This document shows positions 14,834-23,629 of a stretch of 64,000 nucleotides of DNA, one piece after another; within the stretch, counting starts at the first letter, position 1; each line of letters starts with the position of its first letter. This DNA comes from Buttiauxella selenatireducens. Lineage in GTDB: Bacteria; Pseudomonadota; Gammaproteobacteria; Enterobacterales; Enterobacteriaceae. The notes under the pieces were generated by a model. It had not been told where the DNA came from and ran no database searches. It worked only from the letters and a program-made list of their open reading frames with translations. The translations under genes were made by a program, and so were the position numbers. The stretch lies in contig NZ_CP133838.1 of NCBI RefSeq assembly GCF_031432975.1, forward strand, positions 3,224,001-3,288,000. The letters run 5' to 3'.

Positions 14834-14969
14834 TTGCTCTGCCTTAATTGCCCTGCACGTTGGGGCAATTAGTGAAGCGTAATTCCTTTTTTAATCGCCA
14901 TCTGGCGAGGGATTCGTGCAACCAAAATCAGCCGCAGGTGCAGCTGCGAATATATGGAGAAGTAAACCG

Positions 14970-15512
14970 ATGAGCTTTATACAGACGTTATCCGGCAAGC
15001 AATTTCACTATACCAACGCCACCGTTGATGATATCGAGATTGAAGATATCGCCACAGCGTTATCGCATATTTGCCGCTTCACTGGTCATTTACCTGAGTT
15101 CTATTCCGTGGCTCAACACTCAGTTTTGTGCAGCCAGTTGGTACCGGCTGAATTTGCCTTTGAAGCCCTGATGCATGACGCTGCCGAGGCATATTGCCAG
15201 GATATACCTGCACCATTAAAAGCCCTGCTTCCTGACTACCAACGGATCGAAACCTTCGTTGATGGGCTTATCCGCTTTAAGTACGAATTGCCACTTACTC
15301 AATCTGCTGTTGTGAAGTATGCCGACCTGACAATGCTGGTTACAGAGCGCCGGGATCTGGACATCGACGACGGTACAAAATGGCCTGTCCTCGAAGGTAT
15401 CCCTGCCAGCGATATTATCCAGATTGTTCCTCTGCGCCCAGGTCAGGCTTTCGGATTATTCATGACTCGTTTCAATGAATTGATGGAGATTCGCACATGT
15501 ACCAGCATCTGA
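14970..15512 (+). CDS. yfdR: HD-domain nucleotide phosphohydrolase, YfdR-like
   Basis: This 180-residue protein starts at ATG 14970, chosen because GGAGA precedes it by 9 nt. The HD-domain metal ligands are visible: H in CRFTGHL and SVAQHSV, and the HD pair in EALMHDAAEAY. It resembles YfdR and 5'-deoxynucleotidase YfbR-like enzymes, which dephosphorylate dNMPs. In a phage it may reshape nucleotide pools. The yfdP-Q-R order is conserved. It overlaps the next gene by 16 bp. Confidence 0.85.
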   Translation: MSFIQTLSGKQFHYTNATVDDIEIEDIATALSHICRFTGHLPEFYSVAQHSVLCSQLVPAEFAFEALMHDAAEAYCQDIPAPLKALLPDYQRIETFVDGLIRFKYELPLTQSAVVKYADLTMLVTERRDLDIDDGTKWPVLEGIPASDIIQIVPLRPGQAFGLFMTRFNELMEIRTCTSI

Positions 15513-15733
15513 AAGTAAAAGACCTGGTAGCTGCTGCGTATGCTGCCGTCCCAACTCTACCACCAGCAGAAGCCAAATTAATGCGTGAAGTAGCCACAAG
15601 GCTAAGTGTGACTTTTACTGCTCTTACTGAATCTCTAGACCTGCATAAAGCTCTCACAAATGAGCGCGGTGCATTGAACCAGCAGGTAGTTACCCACTGG
15701 GCACCTATTCCAGAAGAACCAGAGGAACTATGA
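15497..15733 (+). CDS. Hypothetical phage protein
   Basis: This 78-residue helical protein begins MYQHLKVKDLVAAAYAAVPT and ends with the acidic PEEPEEL. It overlaps yfdR upstream by 16 bp and the DUF551 gene downstream by 4 bp, indicating coupled translation. No family is recognised. Confidence 0.65.
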   Translation: MYQHLKVKDLVAAAYAAVPTLPPAEAKLMREVATRLSVTFTALTESLDLHKALTNERGALNQQVVTHWAPIPEEPEEL

Positions 15734-16080
15734 CTACCATTCGCATAGGTTTAGAACAGAGCACGCTGAATGATGAGCGGATTGAAATTTTTATCAACCA
15801 GCCGCTTGATAATGGGTTTACTCGGGGCGAGCAGATGGAGTTGGTACGCGAGCTGCAAGCGCGTCGGAAAGCCGACAAATGGATACCGATCAGTGAATGC
15901 TTCCCCGATGACGAGACAGTGATCCTTGTTGCTGACTGTACGGGTGTCGTGTGGGGAGCTGAAGTTCAGGAGGGTACTATTTACCCCGATGACTGGGCTT
16001 ACATGAACAGGTTCGGCAGTCGAGAGGCTACTCATTGGAAACCAATGCCCCAAGCAAAACTCTCGGAGAATGGTGACTAA
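15730..16080 (+). CDS. DUF551 domain protein
   Basis: This is a 116-residue protein. The C-terminal half, with WIPISECFPDDETVILVADC and a final THWKPMPQ, is the DUF551 signature found in many lambdoid phage early operons. The N-terminal 50 residues are helical and include a charged RELQARRKADK segment. The function is unknown. It is coupled to the preceding gene by an ATGA-type overlap. Confidence 0.82.
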   Translation: MTTIRIGLEQSTLNDERIEIFINQPLDNGFTRGEQMELVRELQARRKADKWIPISECFPDDETVILVADCTGVVWGAEVQEGTIYPDDWAYMNRFGSREATHWKPMPQAKLSENGD

Positions 16081-16203
16081 AAAAGACCATAAATAACCCA
16101 ATTACGCATATTCACTATCAAAAAAGCTCCCATATGAACCAATTAATGAATAAAAGTTTAACCCTGAGCTTTTGCACTAAAAATTATCAGCATAAGGCCA
16201 AAT

Positions 16204-16776
16204 ATGAACCATTTAATGATTGATTTAGAAACCATGGGTAATAAACCCACTGCACCGATCGTCTCCATCGGCGCGGTATTCTTTGAACCTTCCACGGGTG
16301 AGATGGGTCCTGAATTTTACACTGTAGTAAAACTGAAAAGTTCCATTGAATCAGGTGCCATACCCGATCCCGACACTATCATTTGGTGGATGAAACAAAG
16401 CACCGAAGCACGCGCAGCGATTTGCGATGAGGCAAACTCTATGCCAATTGGTGATGCATTATCAGAGCTGAACAATTTCATCACCGGCAATACCAACCCT
16501 AAATATGTTCAGGTATGGGGAAATGGTGCCACGTTCGATAACGTAATTCTTCGGGCAAGCTACGAGCGGGGCAATATTGATTGTTTATGGCCTTTCTGGG
16601 GGGATCGTGATGTACGAACAATCGTCGAGTTGGGTCGCGCTGTCGGGTTTAACCCGCGCTATGAAATCCCATTTGATGGCGATATGCATAACGCGCTGGC
16701 CGACGCTAAACATCAGGCTAAATACGTGTCTGCTATCTGGCAAAAGTTAATACCTGCCACCAGCACCAATTTGTAA
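16204..16776 (+). CDS. 3'-5' exonuclease (DEDD / exodeoxyribonuclease VIII-like)
   Basis: This 190-residue protein has DEDD nuclease motifs: LMIDLETMG (residues 4-12), WGNGATFDNVILR (about 101-113) and HNALADAKHQAKYV near the C-terminus. It matches the phage 3'-5' exoribonuclease/exonuclease family related to Rv2179c (PF16473). A recombination or RNA-processing role is possible. A 29-codon frame at 16134-16223 runs into its start and shares its first codons. Confidence 0.88.
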   Translation: MNHLMIDLETMGNKPTAPIVSIGAVFFEPSTGEMGPEFYTVVKLKSSIESGAIPDPDTIIWWMKQSTEARAAICDEANSMPIGDALSELNNFITGNTNPKYVQVWGNGATFDNVILRASYERGNIDCLWPFWGDRDVRTIVELGRAVGFNPRYEIPFDGDMHNALADAKHQAKYVSAIWQKLIPATSTNL

Positions 16777-16817
16777 TTCATTGCGCCGGGTGCAGCCGGG
16801 CTTTATGGAGAAATAGC

Positions 16818-17075
16818 ATGGGCCAATTAGTTTCTTTATCAGACTGGGCCGCAGGGCCAAATGGTTTTAAGAATCCCCCAGGAATGGCGGCTCTTCATCG
16901 TATAGCTAAAACTAAGCAAACTTATCCACCAGCAGTGAAACAAGGTCGCCGATGGGTAGTGGATGAAGAGGCAAAATTTATAGGCATGGTGGGTCGCGTA
17001 GAAATATCAAACCATTTGCCTCCCAATGCCCGCTCATTAGTGGAGAAAGCACTCAATGGCTGCAAGACCCCGTAA
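16818..17075 (+). CDS. xis: Excisionase (Xis)
   Basis: This 85-residue protein begins MGQLVSLSDWAAGPNGFKNP and contains YPPAVKQGRRWVVDEEAKFI, the winged-helix pattern of lambdoid excisionases. It overlaps int by 20 bp. Xis would bend attachment-site DNA and steer Int toward excision. Both genes would be expressed from PL when repression is lifted. Confidence 0.85.
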   Translation: MGQLVSLSDWAAGPNGFKNPPGMAALHRIAKTKQTYPPAVKQGRRWVVDEEAKFIGMVGRVEISNHLPPNARSLVEKALNGCKTP

Positions 17076-18195
17076 ACATAATATTTCCACCCCTAACCTT
17101 TATTGCAAACTTGATAAGCGCAATAGCAAAACATACTGGCAATATCGTCATCCCATTACAGGAGTTTTTGTTGGGTTTGGAACTGACGAGGACTCGGCAA
17201 AGTCGGCCGCAGAAGAGATGAACCGTATTTTATCAGAGCAAGAAAATACACAGTCTTATCTTCTGGTTGATATGGCTATTAAGGCTCAGGCAAAACGTGA
17301 ACCAGGGGTCAGAGTTAAAAACTGGGTAAACAGGTACATGCTCGTTCAACAGGAAAGAATGGACAACGGTGAAATAAAAAAACCCACATATAAAAGCCGG
17401 AAAAATTGCTCTAATACACTCTCTGTAAGAATGCCAAATCTACGACTGCAGGATGTCGATACCAAAATGTTGGCAACTATTATAGATGAGTACAAAGCGG
17501 CAGGAAAAGTAAGAATGGCACAGCTATTGCGGGCGGTCTGGATTGATGTATTTAAAGAAGCCCAACATGCTGGTGAAGTTCCTGCTGGGTACAACCCAGC
17601 GCTCGCTGTGCGCAACCCTAAAAACAAAGTGTCGCGATCAAGACTTACCTTCGAACAGTGGCAGAAAATATATGACCATGCATCTGGCCTAGCCCCATTC
17701 GCACAAAATTCAATGTTGTTAGCCTTAGTAACTGGCCAGCGGCGTGGGGATCTCGTCGAAATGAAATTCAGTGATGTTTGGGATGGATATCTGCACATTA
17801 TTCAGTCGAAGACAGGGGTTCGTCTTGCTCTCCCGCTAACACTGAAGTGCGAAGCAATTGATTTAACCCTCGGTGAGATCATTTCAAGATGCCGGGATCG
17901 AGTAGTCAGTAAGTACATGCTCCACAGTCAGCGTAATCACGCATCTAACAAAGCTGGGGAAAAGATTGATGTGAATAGCCTCAGCCGCGTATTCCTGGAA
18001 GCTAGAGTAAAATCAGGTTTAACTTTTCCTAAAGGAAGCACTCCTCCTTCGTTTCATGAACAGCGTTCTTTATCGTCACGTCTCTATGAAGCACAGGGTA
18101 TAAATGTGAAAACACTTCTGGGCCATAAAACGGATGCTATGAGTGAACAATACAAGGATGAGCGCGGTCAGGGTTGGATTACGCTTGCTGTTTAG
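17056..18195 (+). CDS. int: Tyrosine integrase
   Basis: This is a 379-residue lambda-type integrase. An N-terminal arm-binding segment (KRNSKTYWQYRHPITGVFVG) and a SAM-like core-binding domain precede the catalytic domain. Arg229 lies in TGQRRGDL, His334 and Arg337 in SFHEQRS, His357 in LLGHKTDAMS, and Tyr366 in SEQYKDE. All catalytic residues are present, so the enzyme should be active. Its 3' end marks the prophage edge, with attachment DNA expected within the next few hundred bases. Confidence 0.95.
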   Translation: MAARPRKHNISTPNLYCKLDKRNSKTYWQYRHPITGVFVGFGTDEDSAKSAAEEMNRILSEQENTQSYLLVDMAIKAQAKREPGVRVKNWVNRYMLVQQERMDNGEIKKPTYKSRKNCSNTLSVRMPNLRLQDVDTKMLATIIDEYKAAGKVRMAQLLRAVWIDVFKEAQHAGEVPAGYNPALAVRNPKNKVSRSRLTFEQWQKIYDHASGLAPFAQNSMLLALVTGQRRGDLVEMKFSDVWDGYLHIIQSKTGVRLALPLTLKCEAIDLTLGEIISRCRDRVVSKYMLHSQRNHASNKAGEKIDVNSLSRVFLEARVKSGLTFPKGSTPPSFHEQRSLSSRLYEAQGINVKTLLGHKTDAMSEQYKDERGQGWITLAV

Positions 18196-18267
18196 CTACG
18201 TAATTTCTGAGGGAGATAGCCCCCTTCAACTCAATAGAATTTAAAATTCGTTTTGGGGAATAATTTT

Positions 18268-18304
18268 GGAGGGATTTTGGAGTGGATTTTAGGAAGCATA
18301 AAAT
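18268..18304. other. Attachment-side motif near the int end
   Basis: GGAGGGATTTTGGAGTGGAT followed by TTTAGGAAGCATAAAAT lies 73 bp after int. A closely similar 33-base segment occurs at 23298-23330. The position suits a phage attachment core, but the other prophage end is outside the window, so this is inference. Confidence 0.35.
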
Positions 18305-18367
18305 CAATAGGTTACGCGTTGGTTATCTGCTCCAGAAGCAGTCCAGTAGTTCTTACAATTAATAAAT

Positions 18368-18404
18368 AAAATCAGCCAGTTAATATACATACTGGCTGAT
18401 TTTA
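18368..18404. terminator. Bidirectional terminator at the prophage-host border
   Basis: A perfect 13-bp inverted repeat (AAAATCAGCCAGT / ACTGGCTGATTTT) encloses a 10-nt loop. A and T runs on the two sides allow it to act for int on the plus strand and for the peptidase gene ending at 18436 on the minus strand. Confidence 0.8.
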
Positions 18405-18435
18405 TTCCTTCCCAATGGCTAATACGACGCGTAAT

Positions 18436-18792
18436 TTACTCTCGCCAACGAGCAACCGTTAAACGCATATCAATATGTGTCCAGGATTCGCTTCGCCCTA
18501 TTCCATATTTTTGCGGGTACGTCGCCTCAAGATAATTAGCGACGTCATCGGGGGAAGTTTTTTCCACCGTTATATCCGCCGCCGTTCCTAATAAATGCTG
18601 ACTTGCGTATTCATCACCGCAGGCTTTGTTGTGTTGCGTGCAACTACACCCCCGCCGTATCAAGACAGGTTGTTGAAAATACTCGAATACCGCTTCGAGA
18701 AGAGCCACTAATTCAATGCTGACATCAGCAAAACCGCACCCGCACGGGCAACAAAAATCATGTCGATGGAAATGAGGAGATATGGCTTTCAC
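18436..18792 (-). CDS. M15-family peptidase (D-Ala-D-Ala carboxypeptidase-like)
   Basis: The 118-residue protein begins MKAISPHFHRHDFCCPCGCG. It contains SQHLLGTAADITVEK and a final WTHIDMR. The HxxxxxxxD and HxD zinc-ligand pattern matches Peptidase_M15_3 (PF08291). It lacks a signal peptide, is very short, and is Cys-rich at the N-terminus. Such enzymes occur both as phage endolysins and as chromosomal murein enzymes. The prophage-border position leaves both open. Confidence 0.75.
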   Translation of the reverse strand: MKAISPHFHRHDFCCPCGCGFADVSIELVALLEAVFEYFQQPVLIRRGCSCTQHNKACGDEYASQHLLGTAADITVEKTSPDDVANYLEATYPQKYGIGRSESWTHIDMRLTVARWRE

Positions 18793-19100
18793 ATTAAAAT
18801 TTCGCTACTGGTAAGAAGAACGCATTGATGTGTAAATATGCGCATTCAGAATGGAAGAAGTAAAAAGTCCAATTCAGCGGCGTCAGAGTACGAGTGAATA
18901 CCCACAATTTTCAAATAGTTTTTACAGATCAATATCTGCTTTATTGATCGCCAAAAACGATTCAACTTTCTAATCATTGCTATGCAACTGCACAAAACAT
19001 TCGCTATCTGTTTAAAAAGGCTTAAGAAATATCTCGGCTGCACGTAAAATAAACATTAACAATAAAAAAGCCTTCCCGTCATTTTTCGCAAGGAACAACG
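18793..19100. other. 308-bp stretch without a gene
   Basis: This AT-rich DNA lies between the divergent peptidase and yeaL. A 65-codon minus frame has no ribosome-binding site and an unlikely composition, so it is not called. Promoters for both flanking genes probably lie here. Confidence 0.5.
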
Positions 19101-19550
19101 ATGATCGTCGATTCGACACTTTTAATCCTGCTGGCACTCGCCGCGCTAGGATTTGTCAGCCATAACACTACCGTTGCGGTATCCATTCTGGTTCTTATCA
19201 TTGTCCGGGTGACTCCATTGAGTCATTTTTTCCCCTGGATTGAAAAACAGGGACTGACGGTGGGGATTATCATTCTGACGATCGGGGTCATGGCTCCGAT
19301 TGCCAGCGGCACCTTACCTGCAAGTACTCTGTTGCACTCGTTTACCCACTGGAAATCGCTGGTTGCGATTGCAGTCGGCGTGTTTGTCTCATGGCTCGGT
19401 GGGCGCGGCGTAACGCTAATGAGCAGCCAACCGAGTTTAGTGGCTGGCCTGTTGGTTGGAACGGTTTTAGGTGTGGCATTATTCCGTGGTGTGCCTGTTG
19501 GGCCACTTATCGCTGCGGGACTGGTATCACTTATCATCGGAAAACAGTGA
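19101..19550 (+). CDS. yeaL: UPF0756 inner-membrane protein YeaL
   Basis: This 149-residue protein has four or more hydrophobic segments ([51 protein letters not shown], and [20 protein letters not shown]). It matches YeaL/DUF441 in length and pattern. The function is unknown. The order yeaL - nimR - nimT is the same as in E. coli, which marks the return to host chromosome. It faces nimR with a 5-bp gap. Confidence 0.93.
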   Translation: MIVDSTLLILLALAALGFVSHNTTVAVSILVLIIVRVTPLSHFFPWIEKQGLTVGIIILTIGVMAPIASGTLPASTLLHSFTHWKSLVAIAVGVFVSWLGGRGVTLMSSQPSLVAGLLVGTVLGVALFRGVPVGPLIAAGLVSLIIGKQ

Positions 19551-19555
19551 ATCCG

Positions 19556-20344
19556 CTACCTGAGTTCCAGCGATGCCAGATAGCGTCCAGGTGTGTTTCC
19601 CAGCGCCTTTTTAAACATTGTTATAAATGCATTGGTCGAATCATACCCGAGTTCGCCAGCAACCTTTTGTACCGATGAACCGCCAATCAGCAACTGAAGT
19701 GCCACGATCAGCTGTAACTGTTGCCGCCACCGCCGAAAACTGAGCCCTGTTTCTTTCACCACTAGGCGCGCAAGATTTCGCTCACTCATCGCCAGTTGTG
19801 AAGCCCATTGCTCCAGAGTGTTGCGCTGCTGTGGATCTGACACCAGGCGTTCAGCAATAAAACGGATTTTAGGGTGCCGCGACATGGGCAAATGTAGCTG
19901 TTCCACGGCCTGGCGTGGCAATTCATCGAACAAAACCCTTACCAATCTTTGCGTCTCCGGTTGTGCTAAACCAGACTCATCTTGCTGGGTCAAATGCAGG
20001 ATCAATTCACGCACCAACGGGGTAATCCGTAATGTGCAGCATTGTGCTGGCATCTCAACTACACCCGGTTCAATAAACAGAAAGCACAGCCGGGCGTTTG
20101 CGGTCGCGCGATTACTGTGCGGCATTTCACCGGGGATCCAGACCGCATGTTGCGTGGGCACCATCCACATCGCCTGCTCAACTTCACAGGTAATCCCGCC
20201 ATGTAACGCCAAAATCAGCTGGCCTTTGCGGTGATGATGGAAGGCAATTTCGTTCTCACTTTCTGACACCAGGATCCTGAACGCCTGAGCAGGCTGACGG
20301 TTGATATCAGGGTCGAATCCTTCGAGGGCTAATCCGCGCTCCAT
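19556..20344 (-). CDS. nimR: AraC-family regulator NimR
   Basis: This 262-residue protein has an N-terminal cupin (FHHHRKGQLILALHGGITCE, then WIPGEMPHSN). Two C-terminal helix-turn-helices follow, with the AraC signature VAGELGYDSTNAFITMFKKA then LGNTPGRY. It is divergent from the MFS gene, as in E. coli, where NimR represses nimT and responds to nitroimidazoles. The shared intergenic region of about 97 bp is the likely operator. Confidence 0.9.
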   Translation of the reverse strand: MERGLALEGFDPDINRQPAQAFRILVSESENEIAFHHHRKGQLILALHGGITCEVEQAMWMVPTQHAVWIPGEMPHSNRATANARLCFLFIEPGVVEMPAQCCTLRITPLVRELILHLTQQDESGLAQPETQRLVRVLFDELPRQAVEQLHLPMSRHPKIRFIAERLVSDPQQRNTLEQWASQLAMSERNLARLVVKETGLSFRRWRQQLQLIVALQLLIGGSSVQKVAGELGYDSTNAFITMFKKALGNTPGRYLASLELR

Positions 20345-20441
20345 AATCTTGTCCGGTTTTAGGGATAAACTGGCATTTTACGTTGATTTCTTCCATTCCT
20401 AAAACGTGTATCTTGAGCGCATCGTTTTACGGGGTATATGT

Positions 20442-21647
20442 ATGTCATCGATTTCGACTTTAAATGTGAAAAAACACGGTTTGTTACTGCTCGGCATCTT
20501 AATGATTGCCACCACGCTGCGCGTGACGTTTACCGGCGCAGCTCCCTTGCTGGAGATGATTCGCGAATCATTCAGCCTGACAACGGCACAAACAGGCGTG
20601 CTCACCACTCTCCCACTTTTGGCCTTTGCGATAGTTTCTCCACTGGCGGCAGGGATTGCTCGTCGGTTCGGTATCGAACGGTGTTTGTTTGCTGCCCTGC
20701 TGATTATCTGCGCGGGGATTGCACTACGCTCAATGGGAAATACAGCACTGCTTTATATTGGTACCGCGATTATTGGCTGCGGAATTGCGATAGGGAACGT
20801 GCTTTTACCCGGCCTGATTAAGCGTGATTTTCCAGGCCAGGTCGCACGATTGACCGGTGCGTATTCTTTGACGATGGGCGTCGCGGCCGCTATCGGCTCC
20901 ATGATGGTGGTCCCTCTATCTCAACAGGGCTACGGTTGGCCTGGAGCGCTGATGGCACTGATGATTTTCCCGGTAGTAGCCTTGTTGGTTTGGCTGCCGC
21001 AATTGTCTAATCACAGCATATCAACCTTAAGCAACAGTAATGCCTTACATAGCCGGGGAATATGGACATCCGCACTTGCATGGCAAGTCACTCTGTTTTT
21101 GGGGATCAACTCGCTCATTTATTATGTGGTGATTGGCTGGCTGCCTTCGATACTGATAAGTCATGGTTATAGTGAAGCGCAAGCAGGTTCATTGCACGGC
21201 CTGATGCAATTAGCTACCGCCGCCCCTGGCTTATTTATCGGGATGATTTTAAGTCGGCTGAAAGACCATCGCGGTATCGCTATTATCATGTCCTTGCTGT
21301 GTGGGGTGAGTAGTGTCGGGTTATTACTGGTACCTAGCCTTGCCAGTGTGTGGGTTGTGATATTTGGTTTTGGCTCTGGTGCGACGATGATTCTCGGCCT
21401 GACATTTATCGGCCTGCGCGCAAACAGTGCGCATCAAACCGCCGCGTTGTCCGGTATGGCACAATGTATGGGATATTTATTGGCGGCTTTTGGCCCACCG
21501 ATGATGGGCAAAGTGCATGACCTCTCTGGCCAGTGGAGCCTGCCATTATTAGGATGTGCAGTACTGGCGTGCGTGATGGCAGTATTCGGCGGATTTGCCG
21601 GGCGTGATGCAGAGATCAGCCCAGCGCGCCCTGCCCACTCTTCCTGA
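20442..21647 (+). CDS. nimT: MFS efflux transporter NimT (CynX/NimT family)
   Basis: The 401-residue protein has about twelve hydrophobic segments. It carries the CynX/NimT pattern, with TGVLTTLPLLAFAIVSPLAA and GLTFIGLRANSAHQTAALSG. The start at ATG 20442 is preferred because CGGGG precedes it by 8 nt; a frame 12 codons longer has no such site. In E. coli NimT exports 2-nitroimidazole. It ends one base before the convergent amidotransferase gene. Confidence 0.92.
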   Translation: MSSISTLNVKKHGLLLLGILMIATTLRVTFTGAAPLLEMIRESFSLTTAQTGVLTTLPLLAFAIVSPLAAGIARRFGIERCLFAALLIICAGIALRSMGNTALLYIGTAIIGCGIAIGNVLLPGLIKRDFPGQVARLTGAYSLTMGVAAAIGSMMVVPLSQQGYGWPGALMALMIFPVVALLVWLPQLSNHSISTLSNSNALHSRGIWTSALAWQVTLFLGINSLIYYVVIGWLPSILISHGYSEAQAGSLHGLMQLATAAPGLFIGMILSRLKDHRGIAIIMSLLCGVSSVGLLLVPSLASVWVVIFGFGSGATMILGLTFIGLRANSAHQTAALSGMAQCMGYLLAAFGPPMMGKVHDLSGQWSLPLLGCAVLACVMAVFGGFAGRDAEISPARPAHSS

Positions 21648-22355
21648 CTAAAGCAGCGCCGCTTTAAGAAATGCTTCAACTAGCGGCGCAGGCTTATCCT
21701 TCAATGCGTGACGTTCATGCTGGAAAAGTGTTCCGACAAAAAAGGGATGTCCGCGAAGCTCGACCACGCGGATTTCACCGTGATTATCCCATCCGGTGGG
21801 CTGTAATTGAGATGACGACAGGTGGGCGGTAAAAAAATCGGCTATCCCGTAATTGCAGTGGTAGCCCTCTTCAATTTGTGACCGCCCATAAGCCTCAGCA
21901 ATCAATGATCCCGCCTTAAGTTCGATAGCGTCGGATTTTTCCACCAGCGAACAACTCAATGGCCCAATCACCAGTCGCCCATCACGACTCGTTTCGGCAT
22001 GACCGGCATCATGCCAATCCAGCACATTGCGCGCATATTCAATAATGGCATGCTGGAAACCACCACATGTACCAAGAAACGGAATTTTGTTCTCGCGAGC
22101 ATAACGAATTGCCAGTAAAGCACCGTCTTCATTTTGATAGGGACTGGCCGGAACGCACCAAATGGCATCATACCCCACCAGATCTTCAGGACTTGTCACT
22201 TCAGGAGTGGGCAACCAATCATAGTCAACGGTGACGTCAACATATTCAGCTGCATTATCTAAAGCCAGAGGGATCGCCTGATGCGCGATAACCGTAGAGT
22301 TGTAGTCACCGACCAGCGCAACGCGAAGAGTTTCTTTCAAAGGTAAGGGAGGCAT
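21648..22355 (-). CDS. CTP-synthase-like glutamine amidotransferase
   Basis: This is a 235-residue protein. The class I amidotransferase elbow is PFLGTCGGFQHAIIEYARNV, with a catalytic Cys. N-terminal LRVALVGDYNSTVIAHQAIP and late QPTGWDNHGEIRVVEL and HPFFVGTLFQHE match the GATase half of CTP synthase. There is no synthetase domain, so the acceptor enzyme is unknown. The start at 22355 is chosen for the AAGGAT site upstream. It is convergent with nimT. Confidence 0.82.
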   Translation of the reverse strand: MPPLPLKETLRVALVGDYNSTVIAHQAIPLALDNAAEYVDVTVDYDWLPTPEVTSPEDLVGYDAIWCVPASPYQNEDGALLAIRYARENKIPFLGTCGGFQHAIIEYARNVLDWHDAGHAETSRDGRLVIGPLSCSLVEKSDAIELKAGSLIAEAYGRSQIEEGYHCNYGIADFFTAHLSSSQLQPTGWDNHGEIRVVELRGHPFFVGTLFQHERHALKDKPAPLVEAFLKAALL

Positions 22356-22515
22356 TTGTTTGATTATCCTTATGTTTAACAACATCGACTACATAAGGAA
22401 TGATAGATTATGCCACTGCAATCTGCCTTGCAACGCCCAAAATTAGCAGGGTGACTGGCATTAAAAACGGCTCAAAATTCAGGATGGAACCTGGCGCTCA
22501 CGGTCGTTTGGTCGG

Positions 22516-22821
22516 CTAGTGAACAGCCTGTTCTTGTTCAATCTCTGGCAATAACGTCTTATCGAGTGGCATCAGATATTCAGCACGGACAAAGGTGTAA
22601 CCTTCGCGTCCATCGAAAGCCACAACATTACCCGTAACTAACCACAGCGAATGATTCGCATCATGAGGAAGTTGCGTCACCACACCAGTGACTGGATTAA
22701 CAAAACTTTTGCCCGGTTCGCACAGGCCAAAAAGCTCGACTGATTTACCGATATTCACACGCCCAGCGGCAGTACGGGAACCAATAATCACTGCCAGCAT
22801 TCCCGGTTTCAACTGATACAT
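22516..22821 (-). CDS. Hypothetical protein with SH3-like beta pattern
   Basis: This 101-residue protein begins MYQLKPGMLAVIIGSRTAAG and contains NIGKSVELFGLCEPGKSF, then LWLVTGNVVAFDG. Alternating hydrophobic strands suggest a small beta barrel. No signal peptide or family is recognised. It stands alone, with 160 bp on each side. Confidence 0.7.
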   Translation of the reverse strand: MYQLKPGMLAVIIGSRTAAGRVNIGKSVELFGLCEPGKSFVNPVTGVVTQLPHDANHSLWLVTGNVVAFDGREGYTFVRAEYLMPLDKTLLPEIEQEQAVH

Positions 22822-22981
22822 AAAATGACTCTGTAGCTCATTAAATAATTGGCAGTATCAGAACATTCTTAGGTGCAAAAGTAAACAGGGAGCCGTTAGA
22901 TGCCGCCCCACGGTGCCTTGCGAGCGACCTTTTCAGCCACCCGCTGCGTCAGTTGCAAATCAATAAATCAGTTTTATTTTA

Positions 22982-23140
22982 TTAATCGCGGGTTTGCACC
23001 CAGAAGGCGTGGATTAATCCAGGAATGTAACCCAACAGGGTGAGTACAATATTCAGAATAAATGCCCAACCGAATCCCTTACCTAACAAAACACCCAGCG
23101 GGGGTAAAATAATAGTAAAAACAATACGCCAAAAACCCAT
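22982..23140 (-). CDS. yqaE: YqaE/Pmp3-family membrane peptide
   Basis: This 52-residue protein begins MGFWRIVFTIILPPLGVLLG and ends with GLIHAFWVQTRD. It is nearly identical in pattern and exactly the usual length of YqaE/Pmp3 (UPF0057). Two transmembrane helices are present. The start at 23140 fits the family; 20 extra upstream codons do not. Homologues affect membrane potential and ion balance and are often stress-induced. Confidence 0.92.
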   Translation of the reverse strand: MGFWRIVFTIILPPLGVLLGKGFGWAFILNIVLTLLGYIPGLIHAFWVQTRD

Positions 23141-23297
23141 AAAAAAACTCCAGTTATTAATTTGATATACCTTCAAAAAGGTATATTCCGCTACCAGCAT
23201 AGTCTACCCTGGGTAAACCAACTGAAGGTACATCGTTAATTAATGTAAAGAATGACGATAACCATATAAATATAATGGGATTGTAGATAAGGATAGC

Positions 23298-23330
23298 GGA
23301 GGGATTTGAGGGATTTTAGAAAACATAAAA
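23298..23330. other. Second copy of the prophage-edge motif
   Basis: GGAGGGATTTGAGGGATTTT followed by AGAAAACATAAAA closely resembles 18268-18304 beside int. It lies between yqaE and the cold-shock gene and runs into the terminator hairpin. It may be an attachment-like scar or a secondary target. Confidence 0.35.
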
Positions 23331-23349
23331 CCCGCACATGGCGGGTTTA
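23326..23349 (-). terminator. Terminator of the cold-shock gene
   Basis: A perfect AAACCCGC / GCGGGTTT stem with a 5-nt loop is present. On the minus strand it is followed by TTTTATGTTTTC, which suits termination of the gene at 23420-23629. Confidence 0.8.
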
Positions 23350-23419
23350 TTCACTTTGACTACCGGCTCGGGCTATTCACCGTCTTCGCATGCGTCAGTC
23401 GCAGTATGCGTTAGCAGTC

Positions 23420-23629
23420 TTACAGAGCAACAACGTTAGTTGCTGATGGACCTTTAGCGCCGTTCTCGATAGAGAACTCAACTTTCTGGCCTTCGTCCAG
23501 AGTTTTGAAATCATTGCTCTGAATGGCAGAGAAGTGAACGAACACATCTTTGCTACCATTGTCAGGAGTGATGAAGCCGAAACCTTTTTCTGGGTTGAAC
23601 CATTTTACTAAACCAGTCATTTTAGACAT
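23420..23629 (-). CDS. CspA-family cold-shock protein, closest in pattern to CspI/CspG
   Basis: This is a 69-residue single cold-shock domain. RNP1 (KGFGFITP) and RNP2 (VFVHFSAI) are both present. The combination [19 protein letters not shown] plus [11 protein letters not shown] resembles E. coli CspI more than CspA, CspC or CspE. It binds single-stranded RNA and DNA as an RNA chaperone. A long cspA-type leader precedes it, so cold induction by mRNA structure is expected. In E. coli cspI lies in a cryptic prophage; here it lies a few kilobases from one. Confidence 0.93.
   Translation of the reverse strand: MSKMTGLVKWFNPEKGFGFITPDNGSKDVFVHFSAIQSNDFKTLDEGQKVEFSIENGAKGPSATNVVAL

Noticed and set aside
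18846..19043. 65-codon minus frame between the peptidase and yeaL
   Set aside because: AT-rich chance frame without a start signal or family features.
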